From Bacillota bacterium (GTDB lineage Bacteria; Bacillota; Clostridia; Christensenellales; Aristaeellaceae): a stretch of DNA of 18,087 nt. The first letter of the stretch is position 1; every line of letters begins with the position of its first letter. The notes beneath the pieces are model-generated. The model worked only from the letters and a program-made list of their open reading frames with translations. It was not told where the DNA came from and searched no databases. The DNA is taken from positions 1 through 18,087 of the forward strand of contig WRGP01000231.1 in NCBI GenBank assembly GCA_009787135.1. Reading direction: 5' to 3'. Shown one piece after another: positions 1 through 8,237 of this stretch. The position numbers were made by a program, and so were the translations under genes.

Positions 1-1131
1 CCCATCGAGTCGCCCGCGCCCGCGATCATTGACCGCCAGCCGGTCCGCACGCCCATGGAAACGGGCCTGATCGCCATTGACGCCACGGTGCCCATTGGCC
101 GCGGCCAGCGGGAACTGATCATCGGCGACCGGCAGACGGGCAAGACGTCCGTGGCGGTAGACGCCATCCTCAACCAAAAGGGCAAGGACATGCTCTGCGT
201 ATACGTGGCCATCGGCCAGAAGGTTTCCACCGTGGCGCAGGTCATTGATACGCTGGAAAAAGCGGGCGCGATGGCATACACCTGCGTCGTGTGTTCCACG
301 GCGAGCGACTCCGCGCCCATGCAATACATCGCCCCCTACTGCGGCTGCGCCATTGCGGAGCAGTTCATGTACGCGGGCCGCGACGCGCTCGTTGTGTACG
401 ACGACCTGTCCAAGCATGCGGTGGCATACCGCGCGATGTCGCTCCTCCTGCACCGCCCGCCGGGGCGCGAGGCGTACCCGGGCGACGTGTTTTACCTGCA
501 TTCGCGCCTGCTCGAGCGGGCCGCGCGCCTCTCTGACCGTTTGGGCGGCGGATCCATGACCGCACTGCCGATCGTGGAGACGCAGATGGGCGATATCTCC
601 GCGTACATTCCCACGAACGTCATCTCCATCACCGACGGCCAGATTTTTCTGGACGCCGAGCTGTTCCGCGCCGGCACGCGCCCCGCGATCAACGTGGGCC
701 TTTCCGTCTCCCGCGTTGGCGGCAGCGCGCAGACAAAGGCCATGCGCAAGGTGTCCGGCCAGCTTCGCCTGGATCTGGCGCAATACCGCGAAATGCTGGT
801 GTTCTCGCAGTTCTCCTCGGATATGGACAGCGCCACGCAGGATATGCTCAGCTACGGCGCGCGGCTGACGGAAATGATGGTGCAGAAGAACAACGCACCG
901 CTTTCCATGCCGGTGCAGGTGGCGTTTTTGTACGCGATGAGCCGCGGGCTGATCCCCCATACCATGGACATGGCGCTGCTCTCCCGCTTTAAGGCGGACT
1001 TCCCCGCCCTGCTCGGCGCGCAATATCCCATGCTGATAAACATGCTTCTGAATACCCCCGTGCTGACGGACGAGATAGAGGCGCTGCTGCATGAAGCGGT
1101 GAACGCGTGGCTGTCGCATAATACCCTGTAG
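1..1131 (+). CDS. atpA: F-type ATP synthase subunit alpha, 5' end missing
   Basis: Non-catalytic nucleotide-binding subunit of the F1 sector, which forms the alpha3-beta3 hexamer on the cytoplasmic side of the membrane. The reading frame is open from base 1, so the gene starts outside the window; 376 codons are present out of about 500 usual for the family. The visible part begins with the conserved PIESPAP stretch. It then shows the Walker A motif GDRQTGKT (fragment residues 42-49), the VYDDLSKHAVAYR and RPPGREAYPGDVFYLHSRLLER segments, and the SVSRVGG motif with the arginine finger (R238 of the fragment). The C-terminal helical domain is complete and ends at a TAG. It is followed by atpG after a 118-base gap that holds a hairpin. 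Identification is by family motifs and by the standard alpha-gamma-beta-epsilon order. Confidence 0.98.
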   Translation, partial: PIESPAPAIIDRQPVRTPMETGLIAIDATVPIGRGQRELIIGDRQTGKTSVAVDAILNQKGKDMLCVYVAIGQKVSTVAQVIDTLEKAGAMAYTCVVCSTASDSAPMQYIAPYCGCAIAEQFMYAGRDALVVYDDLSKHAVAYRAMSLLLHRPPGREAYPGDVFYLHSRLLERAARLSDRLGGGSMTALPIVETQMGDISAYIPTNVISITDGQIFLDAELFRAGTRPAINVGLSVSRVGGSAQTKAMRKVSGQLRLDLAQYREMLVFSQFSSDMDSATQDMLSYGARLTEMMVQKNNAPLSMPVQVAFLYAMSRGLIPHTMDMALLSRFKADFPALLGAQYPMLINMLLNTPVLTDEIEALLHEAVNAWLSHNTL

Positions 1132-1183
1132 CGGCGCCTTCGCCCGGGCGCCCCGCATTGCGAAAAAAGAACGCCCGCTGCGC

Positions 1184-1225
1184 GCGATTGGCATTTCTCG
1201 CAAGCTTCGCTACGAAATCAATCGC
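1184..1225 (+). promoter_or_regulatory. intercistronic hairpin between atpA and atpG
   Basis: A 7-bp arm (1184-1190, gcgattg) pairs with 1219-1225 (caatcgc). Inside it, after a 2-base bulge, 1193-1197 (atttc) pairs with 1214-1218 (gaaat), for 12 bp in total. It lies in the 118-base atpA-atpG gap, just upstream of the strong atpG ribosome site AAGGAGG (1236-1242). No T-run follows it, so it is not a classical terminator. An RNA processing or stability role is possible. The pairing is seen in the sequence; the function is inference. Confidence 0.45.
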
Positions 1226-1249
1226 CAGATGGCATAAGGAGGCGGGTGC

Positions 1250-2122
1250 ATGAGCTCCATTTCCGAGATACGCCACCGGATCAAAGCTGTTGAGGATACG
1301 CGCAAGATCACGCGCGCCATGTTCCTAATCGCCTCCGCAAAGATGCAAAAGGCCATGAAAATGCATGAGCGCAACCTGCCATACCTTAGGCGTATCAGCC
1401 AAGACATGCGCTATATCATTGAAAATACAGGCGCCAGGGCGCATAGCCCCTATTTCGCGCACAGGCCCCTAAACCGCGCGGTATATCTGGTCATCGCGGG
1501 GGATAAGGGCATGTGCGGCGCCTACAATGAAGAGGTGCTGCGCCTGGCGGACGCGACGATACAGGCGGACGGCCGGGAGCGGGTATCCGTGTTCACCATT
1601 GGCCTTATGGCATATTCGCATTTTGCCCGTCTCGGCATGGCCCCGGACATACACTACCTGCACGTGGCTCAAAACCCGAATTTGCAGTCCTCGCGCGAGA
1701 TCACCCTGGAGCTGTGCGATATGTACAATCGCAACCTGTTTGACGACGCGTATATCATCTTTACCAACATGCTGGCCAGCCGGACCCTCCGGCCCGAGGT
1801 CATACGCCTGCTTCCGATTCTGGAGGAGGATTTCGCGGATGTGGAACCGCTGCACGGGCGGGCGCTGGAGATGGAGTATGTGCCCTCGGAGGAAGCCGCG
1901 CTGGCGGCGCTGGTCCCGCAGCATCTCATCGGGCTGGTGTATTCGGCCTGCGCGCAGGCGTACGCCAGCGAACAAAGCGCCCGCATGATGGCCATGGACG
2001 CCTCCACCCGCAACGCGGATGAAATGCTCCTGAAGCTAAACACCGAGCATAACAGGGCGCGCCAGGCGGCCATTACGCAGGAGCTTACGGAAATCATAGC
2101 GGGCGCCAATAGCGTCCTATAG
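1250..2122 (+). CDS. atpG: F-type ATP synthase subunit gamma
   Basis: Central rotor shaft of F1, which couples proton or sodium flow through Fo to the catalytic sites on beta. The protein has 290 residues, a normal length. The N-terminal coiled-coil helix carries the family pattern of the form IRHRIKAVEDTRKITRAM. The middle shows the DKGMCGAYNE motif (the usual DRGLCGxxN). The C-terminal helix reads SARMMAMDASTRNADEML followed by NRARQAAITQELTEI, which is diagnostic. The ATG is set by AAGGAGG at 1236-1242 with a 7-base spacer. The stop TAG overlaps the ribosome site of atpD (TAGGAGGG), so the two genes are closely coupled. Confidence 0.97.
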   Translation: MSSISEIRHRIKAVEDTRKITRAMFLIASAKMQKAMKMHERNLPYLRRISQDMRYIIENTGARAHSPYFAHRPLNRAVYLVIAGDKGMCGAYNEEVLRLADATIQADGRERVSVFTIGLMAYSHFARLGMAPDIHYLHVAQNPNLQSSREITLELCDMYNRNLFDDAYIIFTNMLASRTLRPEVIRLLPILEEDFADVEPLHGRALEMEYVPSEEAALAALVPQHLIGLVYSACAQAYASEQSARMMAMDASTRNADEMLLKLNTEHNRARQAAITQELTEIIAGANSVL

Positions 2123-2135
2123 GAGGGAAGCAGCC

Positions 2136-3527
2136 ATGCAAGGGAAAGTCATTCGCATCATCGGCCCTGTGCTGGATGTCCGGTTTCCCAATGAACACCT
2201 GCCGGCGATCCAGACCCTGCTCTTTGTGGAGGACGGGGACCGCCGCGTGGCCGCGGAGGTTGTGCAGCATCTGCAGGGAAACGCGGTGCGGTGCGTAGCC
2301 CTGGAGGCTACGGAGGGCCTGCGCCGTGATCTTTCCGTAACGGACACGGGCGCGCCCGTGATGGTGCCCGTAGGGCCTGAGCTGCTGGGCCGCGCGATCG
2401 ACGTGCTGGGCCGTCCCATTGACGGCAAACCCGCGCTTGACGGGGCTATGCGCATGCCCATCCATCGCAGGCCGCCCTCGTTCATCCAGCAGCGGCCCGT
2501 AACGCAGGTGTTTGAGACGGGCATCAAGGTGATCGACCTGCTGGCGCCCTACGCGCACGGCGGCAAGATCGGCCTGTTTGGCGGCGCGGGCGTGGGCAAG
2601 ACAGTGCTCATACTCGAGATGATCCACAACATCGCCACGGAGCATGGCGGCTATTCCGTATTTACGGGCGTTGGCGAGCGCAGCCGCGAGGGCAATGACC
2701 TGCTGACGGAGATGAACGAATCCGGCGTCATTGAAAAGACGGCGCTGGTATTCGGGCAGATGAACGAACCGCCGGGCGCGCGCATGCGCGTGGCCATGAC
2801 CGGCCTGACGGTGGCGGAATACTTCCGCGACATCAAGAAGCAAAACGTTCTGCTGTTTATCGACAACATCTTTCGCTATATTCAGGCGGGCAGCGAGGTA
2901 TCCGCGCTGCTGGGCCGCATGCCGTCCGCCGTGGGCTACCAGCCGACGCTGGCGGGCGAGGTGGGCAGCCTGGAAGAGCGGATCTCCTCCACGCCGGACG
3001 GTTCCATTACATCCGTGCAGGCGATCTATGTCCCGGCCGATGATTTAACCGACCCGGCGCCAGCGGCGATTTTCACGCATTTGGACGCGACCACCGTGCT
3101 CTCGCGCCAGGTAGCGGAGCTTGGCATCTATCCGGCGGTATCGCCGCTGGATTCCTCCAGCCGTATTCTCGACCCGGCCATCGTGGGGCAGCGGCACTAT
3201 GACGTGGCGCAGGCCGTGCTGGAGGCTCTGCAGCGCTACCGGGAGCTTCAGGACATTATCGCGATCCTTGGCATGGACGAGCTCAGCGAGGAAGACCGCC
3301 GCACGGTGCACCGCGCGCGGCGCATCCAGCGCTTTTTATCGCAGCCCATGCACGTGGCCGAAGTATTTACGGGCGTGCCGGGCAAATACGTTAAGGTCGG
3401 CGACACCATCGCCTCGTTTCAGGCGATTCTCGACGGCGAGGTGGACGATTTGCCCGAAGGCGCGTTTTTTATGGCGGGCGGCCTTGCGGATGTAAAGGCG
3501 AACGCCTCGAAAATGGTGAACGCGTAA
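2136..3527 (+). CDS. atpD: F-type ATP synthase subunit beta (catalytic)
   Basis: Catalytic subunit of F1 that makes or hydrolyses ATP; 463 residues, full length. Visible landmarks are the N-terminal beta-barrel domain (about 1-80), the P-loop GGAGVGKT (149-156, K155), the catalytic glutamate in GERSREG (E181), the segment SALLGRMPSAVGYQPTLA, VPADDLTDPAPA, and an intact DELSEED motif (381-387) in the C-terminal domain that contacts gamma. The start follows AGGAGGG (2121-2127) with an 8-base spacer. The gene ends in TAATG, sharing its last base with the atpC start. A small departure from the common sequence is FRYIQAGSE where FRFTQAGSE is usual; it touches no known catalytic residue. Confidence 0.98.
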   Translation: MQGKVIRIIGPVLDVRFPNEHLPAIQTLLFVEDGDRRVAAEVVQHLQGNAVRCVALEATEGLRRDLSVTDTGAPVMVPVGPELLGRAIDVLGRPIDGKPALDGAMRMPIHRRPPSFIQQRPVTQVFETGIKVIDLLAPYAHGGKIGLFGGAGVGKTVLILEMIHNIATEHGGYSVFTGVGERSREGNDLLTEMNESGVIEKTALVFGQMNEPPGARMRVAMTGLTVAEYFRDIKKQNVLLFIDNIFRYIQAGSEVSALLGRMPSAVGYQPTLAGEVGSLEERISSTPDGSITSVQAIYVPADDLTDPAPAAIFTHLDATTVLSRQVAELGIYPAVSPLDSSSRILDPAIVGQRHYDVAQAVLEALQRYRELQDIIAILGMDELSEEDRRTVHRARRIQRFLSQPMHVAEVFTGVPGKYVKVGDTIASFQAILDGEVDDLPEGAFFMAGGLADVKANASKMVNA

Positions 3528-3943
3528 TGGCAAATACGTTTAGGCTGCAGATTATCACGCCGGAGCGTGTCTTCTTGGAGGCGGATGCCGAAATGCTCGT
3601 GGTAAAAGCGCCCGATGGCGAGATCGGCATCGCGGCCGGGCATACGCCGATGATCATCTCCACACAGGAGGGCGAGGTCCGCATAAAGCTTGGCGGCCAG
3701 TGGCGCGAGGCCGCCGCGGCTGACGGTTTTGTGACCGTCACGCCCGATCACGCGCTCTTTCTGGTGCAGACGTGCGAATGGCCGGAGGAAATCGACGAAA
3801 ACCGTGCCCGCCGTGACGAGGAGCGCGCGCTTGAGGCGCTCCGGCAGCAGGGCAGCATGCATGAGTATATTATGGCAAAGTCAATGCTCTCCCGCGCGAT
3901 GGTTCGCTTGCGCGTGCTGCGGCACTCGCCCGGGAATGACTGA
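3527..3943 (+). CDS. atpC: F-type ATP synthase subunit epsilon
   Basis: Small F1 subunit that binds gamma and the c-ring and regulates ATP hydrolysis through its C-terminal helices. The 138-residue protein opens with the family beta-sandwich (LQIITPERVFLEADAEMLV, then DGEIGIAAGHTPMI). It ends in an Arg/Glu/Ala-rich two-helix region with family features such as EIDENRARRDEERALEAL. Its ATG overlaps the atpD stop (TAATG) and only a weak ribosome site precedes it, so it is probably translated by coupling from atpD. It is the usual last gene of the atp operon. No strong terminator follows; only a 5-bp stem at 3959-3972 is seen. Confidence 0.96.
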   Translation: MANTFRLQIITPERVFLEADAEMLVVKAPDGEIGIAAGHTPMIISTQEGEVRIKLGGQWREAAAADGFVTVTPDHALFLVQTCEWPEEIDENRARRDEERALEALRQQGSMHEYIMAKSMLSRAMVRLRVLRHSPGND

Positions 3944-4016
3944 AGGCAAGCGGGGACGCCGGAAGACTCCGGGATGGAGTATGCGGATGATCGCGGATAA
4001 GATCGTGAAATCATGA
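3936..4016 (+). CDS. possible 26-residue basic small ORF coupled to atpC
   Basis: An ATG at 3936 overlaps the end of atpC by 8 bases and opens a 26-codon frame ending in TGA. The predicted peptide is strongly basic (MTEGKRGRRKTPGW at the start, DKIVKS at the end). There is no Shine-Dalgarno sequence, so expression would depend on re-initiation after atpC. I do not recognise a family. A chance reading frame is the more likely explanation. Confidence 0.12.
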   Translation: MTEGKRGRRKTPGWSMRMIADKIVKS

Positions 4017-4049
4017 AATGAAATCGCCCTGTCTCCTTTCATGCAGTTC

Positions 4050-4078
4050 TTGACATTCCCATATACATCCTTTATGAT
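4050..4078 (+). promoter_or_regulatory. sigma-A type promoter for the zinc-ribbon repeat protein
   Basis: A consensus -35 TTGACA (4050-4055), a 17-base spacer and TATGAT (4073-4078, five of six match TATAAT). The expected start of transcription is near 4085, giving a leader of about 38 bases before the ATG at 4123. It makes the downstream gene independent of the atp operon. Confidence 0.8.
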
Positions 4079-4109
4079 GGTACTTGGGAAACTATATCCA
4101 TGCTGCTAC

Positions 4110-4116
4110 GGAGGTG
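4110..4116 (+). promoter_or_regulatory. ribosome binding site that sets the start at 4123
   Basis: GGAGGTG lies 6 bases before the ATG at 4123. It decides against an upstream in-frame TTG at 4084, which has no ribosome site and would begin at the predicted transcription start. Confidence 0.75.
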
Positions 4117-4122
4117 CGATCG

Positions 4123-7100
4123 ATGAAAGTGGACCTTTCATGCCCGATCGAATTATGGGAATACGCCCTGCCATCGAATGATACTTCCGCTTGTACCTTT
4201 ACGTTTTTTAACTTGACCGAGCGGTTAATTTCATCCATACAAATCACGGTCACCTGTTACGGCGCTAAAGACGACGTGCTTTCCCGCCGCGTGGAGCGGC
4301 CAATGGCGCTGGAGGCGAAAGGGCGCAGCCCATTTGTCGTAACATTGGAGATGGAAGGCATGGAGGTTCATTCCATCGACCTTGTGATCGACAAGGCCTG
4401 GTATGATGACGGAAGCGAGTGGCGGCGCGCGCAGGAAGCGCGCTTGGTGGACTATGAGCCCAACGAGCTGCCCTTAAGCCGCAAGCTGGAAGAGCTTCGC
4501 TATATCGCCGGCCCGGACGCCGTCGGGTATCCAAGCGACCAACGGCATGTATGGATCTGCATATGCGGGCGCGTGAACGCGGCGGAGGAGCGGTATTGCC
4601 TTCGGTGCGCGCGGGAAAAAGAGGAGGTATTCGAGCAGTTCTCCTTTGACGCCGTGCAGGAGGTGATCAACCGGCGGGAGCAGGAATTGGCGGACAAGGC
4701 AAGGTTGGCGCGGGAAGAAGCGTCCCGGCAGGAGTTCCTCCGCCAAGAGCGGGCAAAGCGTAAAAAGCGCAACCGCCGCATGCGCACAGTCGTCCTGTGC
4801 GTAACGCTGGTGGTGATAGCCGTCACCTATCTGTTCCTCGTGCTGGGCCTGCCGGAACTGCGTTACCAAACAGCGCGCACGGCACTTTCCATAGGCGATT
4901 ATGCTTCCGCCAGAAACGCGTTCGTGGAACTGCTGGATTACCGCGACGCGCCGCAGAAGATCAAGGAATGTGATTTCCTCATCGCGGGCGCGTACGCGCA
5001 AAGCCACGAGGAAGAATCGGTCGATACCGCCATTGTCATGCTGCGCGATTTGGGCGCCTACCCGGGCGCGGCGGACATGATTGACGAGGCGACCTATCAA
5101 AAAGGCCTTCTGCGGATGGAAAAGAACGATTACGCCGCCGCCTCCGTCATTTTTGAGGGCCTTGCGGGCTACCGCGACAGCTTGGATATGCGCAAGCAGT
5201 GCGATTATCAGATGGCCGCGACGCTGATGGCGGCCGGCGATTACGAGGCGGCGGCGGAACGCTTTGCCGCGCTGGGAAATTATAATGATGCCGCCTATCA
5301 GGCGAAGGTGTGTGTATACCGTCCCGCGGCGGCGTTGATGGCGGACGGGAAATATGCGGAAGCCGCGGATATGTTCCATACCATTATCGGGCACAGCGAC
5401 GCCAGCGAACAGTATCTTGAGGCTATTTATATGAGCGCGCTTCAGGCGCAAACTGCCGGCGAATACGAATACGCGGCGGAACGCTTTATGACGCTTGGCA
5501 ACTATGGCGACGCCAATACGCAAATGAAGCACAGCATTTATCTGGCCGCGAACGCGTCGAGGGATTCAGGCAAATATGAAATGGCAAAAAACTTATACGC
5601 GACCATCTTGGACTATGAGGATGCCAAGGAACAGGAGCAAGCCTGTGTGTATTTGCCAGCCGTCGCGTTGATGACAGAGGGCAATTATCTCCAGGCCGCA
5701 GCGATGTTTGAGCAGGTGCCAGGCTATTTGGACGCCGAGGCGTTATACAAAAAATGCCTGTATGAATCCGCTATGGCAGCGGTCAAGGAAGAGGACTTTG
5801 ACGCGGCCATCTCCCTGCTGGATCAGATTCCTGACTATAACGACGCGGAGAAACAACGCAACGAGGCGAAGTATCTGCGCGCGCTTGGGCTGGAAGCGGC
5901 GGGCGAATTTGACGCCGCCATAGAAGCTTTCGCCGATTTGGACGGCTATTCCGAAGCGGCGGAACACCTTCTTTCCACCCAATATGCCAAGGCGGAGAAG
6001 CTGTTCGAATCGGAGGAATTTGCACTGGCCGCCGAAGTATTTACCGCGCTTGAAAACTATAAAGACGCTCAAACGCGCGTAAAGGATTGCGCCTATGAGC
6101 AAGCGCTTCTTTTGCAAAACGCGGACGATCTGCAAGGCGCCTATGACGCTTTGGCGGCCATAGCCGATTATCCGAAGGCCAAGACGACCGCGCAGGAAAT
6201 CATCTATACAATAGGCGAGATGCAATTTGAAAATGGCAACATGGGAAAGGCCGCCCAGGCCTTCTTGCTGGCCGGCAAATATCAAGACGCGGCTGAGCGC
6301 AGGAAGGAAGCCATTTATTTGGAAGCGCTCAAAATGAAGAAGGATAAGATGTATCAAATTGCGGGTGAGCTGTTCAACAGCGTTCTGAATTATAAAGACG
6401 CGAAAGAGTTGCGCGACGAGACATATGATCTATGGCTGTCAGATTTCCTTACAAACATACGCATACTATATAATGAAAGGTATTACGAAACGCTGTTGCA
6501 GCTCTATGGCACAATGGACGTGGACGCGCTGCCAAAGCCTTATGAGGAATTGCGTACCATCTACTATGAATCGAACATTACCATGGCGCGCTGGCTCATC
6601 TACAATGACCAGGCATTGGAAGCGTATCGCTACCTGATTGCCTGCAACGGATACAAAAATTCCGCGACGCTGCTGGAAAAAAATATTTATAAGCTCTTGG
6701 GCACATGGGAGACGGAGGACGGTGTGCAGTTTGCCTTCTTCCTCAACGGAACCTGTAATCTGGGTGGAGAAGAATACGTCTTTAACATGAAGGAAGCGTA
6801 CGGTATTCTCATTGGCAAAACAAAGGATGAACTAAAACGCGCGTATAGCTTTTCAAGCTATTCAGAAAAGCAAAACAGCTTGATCCTAACGGAGGACGCG
6901 ACAGGTGAAAGACTTCACTTTACGCGCATCAAGCAAGCGGAGGTCAGCCCCGCCCCGGAATCTTTGGAAAGCGGACCATCCGAGGCGGAAATGGATCTGG
7001 CAAAGGATTTAGAGGATGTGGATGTTCAGGCGCTGCCATGGAGCCGGGCGGAACCGAAGGCGCCGAAGAAGTCGGAGGAGCCGAAGGAGGAGCCGAAGGA

Positions 7101-7167
7101 ACCGAAGAAAACAGCAGCGCCCCCCGCAGAGGAGGGCGCAGCGAAGGAAACGAAAGAAAACTTATAG
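4123..7167 (+). CDS. membrane zinc-ribbon protein with 37-residue helical repeats
   Basis: No characterised function is recognised. The protein has 1014 residues. In order: a beta-rich N-terminal region (about 1-110); a zinc ribbon of form WICICGRVN...CLRC (C146, C148, C159, C162); a charged, probably coiled segment (about 165-218) ending in a dense Lys/Arg cluster; one membrane helix (about 220-243); 14 TPR/SEL1-like repeats from G258 to about 778; degenerate repeats to about 870; a small domain opening LLGTWETEDG that looks like a lipocalin-type barrel; and a disordered Pro/Lys/Glu tail (about 975-1014). The positive-inside rule puts the zinc ribbon in the cytoplasm and the repeats outside. 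Similar zinc-ribbon plus Y-D-A repeat proteins are, from memory, common but unstudied in Clostridia. The stop codon interlocks with that of the convergent ATPase gene (6-base overlap). A scaffold or surface-binding role is inference. Confidence 0.85.
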   Translation: MKVDLSCPIELWEYALPSNDTSACTFTFFNLTERLISSIQITVTCYGAKDDVLSRRVERPMALEAKGRSPFVVTLEMEGMEVHSIDLVIDKAWYDDGSEWRRAQEARLVDYEPNELPLSRKLEELRYIAGPDAVGYPSDQRHVWICICGRVNAAEERYCLRCAREKEEVFEQFSFDAVQEVINRREQELADKARLAREEASRQEFLRQERAKRKKRNRRMRTVVLCVTLVVIAVTYLFLVLGLPELRYQTARTALSIGDYASARNAFVELLDYRDAPQKIKECDFLIAGAYAQSHEEESVDTAIVMLRDLGAYPGAADMIDEATYQKGLLRMEKNDYAAASVIFEGLAGYRDSLDMRKQCDYQMAATLMAAGDYEAAAERFAALGNYNDAAYQAKVCVYRPAAALMADGKYAEAADMFHTIIGHSDASEQYLEAIYMSALQAQTAGEYEYAAERFMTLGNYGDANTQMKHSIYLAANASRDSGKYEMAKNLYATILDYEDAKEQEQACVYLPAVALMTEGNYLQAAAMFEQVPGYLDAEALYKKCLYESAMAAVKEEDFDAAISLLDQIPDYNDAEKQRNEAKYLRALGLEAAGEFDAAIEAFADLDGYSEAAEHLLSTQYAKAEKLFESEEFALAAEVFTALENYKDAQTRVKDCAYEQALLLQNADDLQGAYDALAAIADYPKAKTTAQEIIYTIGEMQFENGNMGKAAQAFLLAGKYQDAAERRKEAIYLEALKMKKDKMYQIAGELFNSVLNYKDAKELRDETYDLWLSDFLTNIRILYNERYYETLLQLYGTMDVDALPKPYEELRTIYYESNITMARWLIYNDQALEAYRYLIACNGYKNSATLLEKNIYKLLGTWETEDGVQFAFFLNGTCNLGGEEYVFNMKEAYGILIGKTKDELKRAYSFSSYSEKQNSLILTEDATGERLHFTRIKQAEVSPAPESLESGPSEAEMDLAKDLEDVDVQALPWSRAEPKAPKKSEEPKEEPKEPKKTAAPPAEEGAAKETKENL
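4894..6456 (+). repeat. 14-unit protein repeat array, 111-nt period
   Basis: The units start at codon 258 and the last at codon 742, a span of 484 codons that equals 12 x 37 + 40. Each unit carries G-[DN/K/E]-[YF]-x2-A-x3-[FL]-x2-[LI]-x2-Y-x-D-A at positions 1-19, then a second helix with a C/A/I-x-Y near position 28 and a short linker. Only the unit around residues 295-334 is longer, with 40 residues. The nucleotide copies are well diverged, so this is an old protein-level repeat, not a recent DNA tandem repeat. Confidence 0.85.
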
Positions 7168-8235
7168 CAAGTGCGCGCATTCCTTGGCGAAACTGATGCA
7201 TACAGCATCCCCAACCGCGAATATCTTCTTGTTCACCGGACAATTGTCCGTTATCTTCACCAAAGTATCGCCCACGCGCACATGATAATTTTGGTAGCTG
7301 CCCATAAAGCAGCTTAGCTCTACCTTGCAAGGCAGCTGGCCCTGCTCCGCGATCTGGATGGCCTCGGGGCGCAGCACAATGGTGCACGCTTCGCCCGCTT
7401 TTCGCGGCGTCCGCGTATCCACGGCGACCGTGCGGCCGTTCACCAAAACGGAACAGACACCTTCCTCTACGCTTTGGCATATGCCGCCCAAAAAATTGAC
7501 CTCGCCGATAAAATCAGCCACAAACTCACTGCTTGGCTGATAGTATATATTCATGGGCGAGCCCATTTGCGCGATTTCGCCCCCGTTCATGATAATGATC
7601 TGATCGCTGATGGACATGGCTTCGCTTTGGTCATGCGTGACGTAAACAGCCGTGATAGTAAGCTTCTGCTGAATCCGCCGGATCTCGGTCCGCATGCTCA
7701 CGCGCAGCTTCGCGTCGAGGTTGGAGAGGGGTTCGTCAAACAAAAGCACGCCCGGCTCCACCACCAGCGCGCGCGCCAAGGCCACGCGTTGCTGTTGCCC
7801 GCCCGACAGCTGATTGGTCATGCGCTCTTCCATGCCCGCCATTTCGACCAGGTCCAAAATCGCGGCCACGCGTTCTTTGATCTCCTGTTTGGGCCGCTTG
7901 CGCAATTTGAGGCCATAGGCCACATTGTCAAACACGTTATAGTGCGGAAAGAGCGCGTAGCTTTGAAACACCATTGCCGTATCGCGCTTGTTGGGTGTCA
8001 GCTCGTTGATGGGTTCTTCCCCCAAATAGATCTCCCCTTCGTCCGGGCTTTCAAAGCCCGCGATCATGCGAAGGGTGGTGGTTTTCCCACAGCCGCTGGG
8101 GCCCAAAAGCGTTACAAAGCTTCCGGGAGCAATATCCAGCGAAACATCGCGCACAGCGTAAAACTTTTTTTCTGTCTGGGGATCGACATACACCTTTGAG
8201 ATATGCTCCAAACGAACGCCTTTGCTCCGAGCCAT
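7162..8235 (-). CDS. ABC importer ATPase, Fe3+/AfuC-FbpC type
   Basis: Cytoplasmic ATPase that powers the importer encoded just upstream; 357 residues. All nucleotide-binding motifs are intact: Walker A GPSGCGKT (45-52), Q-loop Q91 in FQSYALFPH, signature LSGGQ (143-147), Walker B VLLFDEP (163-169, E168) and switch His in VTHD (H201). The C-terminal third (about 275-350) is a TOBE-type regulatory domain with FMGSYQNYHV. The start at 8235 is set by AAAGGGAGG, 9 bases upstream; the gene follows the permease stop by 2 bases, so translation is probably coupled. An in-frame upstream extension exists but lies inside the permease gene. The 3' end overlaps the convergent repeat-protein gene by 6 bases. 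Substrate class is taken from the subunit layout, not from this subunit. Confidence 0.95.
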   Translation of the reverse strand: MARSKGVRLEHISKVYVDPQTEKKFYAVRDVSLDIAPGSFVTLLGPSGCGKTTTLRMIAGFESPDEGEIYLGEEPINELTPNKRDTAMVFQSYALFPHYNVFDNVAYGLKLRKRPKQEIKERVAAILDLVEMAGMEERMTNQLSGGQQQRVALARALVVEPGVLLFDEPLSNLDAKLRVSMRTEIRRIQQKLTITAVYVTHDQSEAMSISDQIIIMNGGEIAQMGSPMNIYYQPSSEFVADFIGEVNFLGGICQSVEEGVCSVLVNGRTVAVDTRTPRKAGEACTIVLRPEAIQIAEQGQLPCKVELSCFMGSYQNYHVRVGDTLVKITDNCPVNKKIFAVGDAVCISFAKECAHLL

Positions 8236-8237
8236 GA

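Noticed and set aside
1132..1249. Possible frameshifted extra tail of atpA or small gene in the gap
   Set aside because: A frame reads through part of the gap, but it has no start signal, resembles no alpha C-terminus, and the alpha domain is already complete.
2094..2843. Open frame on the - strand opposite atpD
   Set aside because: Shadow of high-GC atpD codons; atpD is unambiguous.
4474..5532. Long open frame on the - strand opposite the repeat protein
   Set aside because: Its repeated look comes from the 111-nt repeats on the other strand; no ribosome site and no recognisable protein.
4894..6456. Regular 111-nt spacing considered as a tandem DNA repeat or CRISPR-like array
   Set aside because: The nucleotide units are diverged and in frame with a single protein; periodicity is at the protein level.
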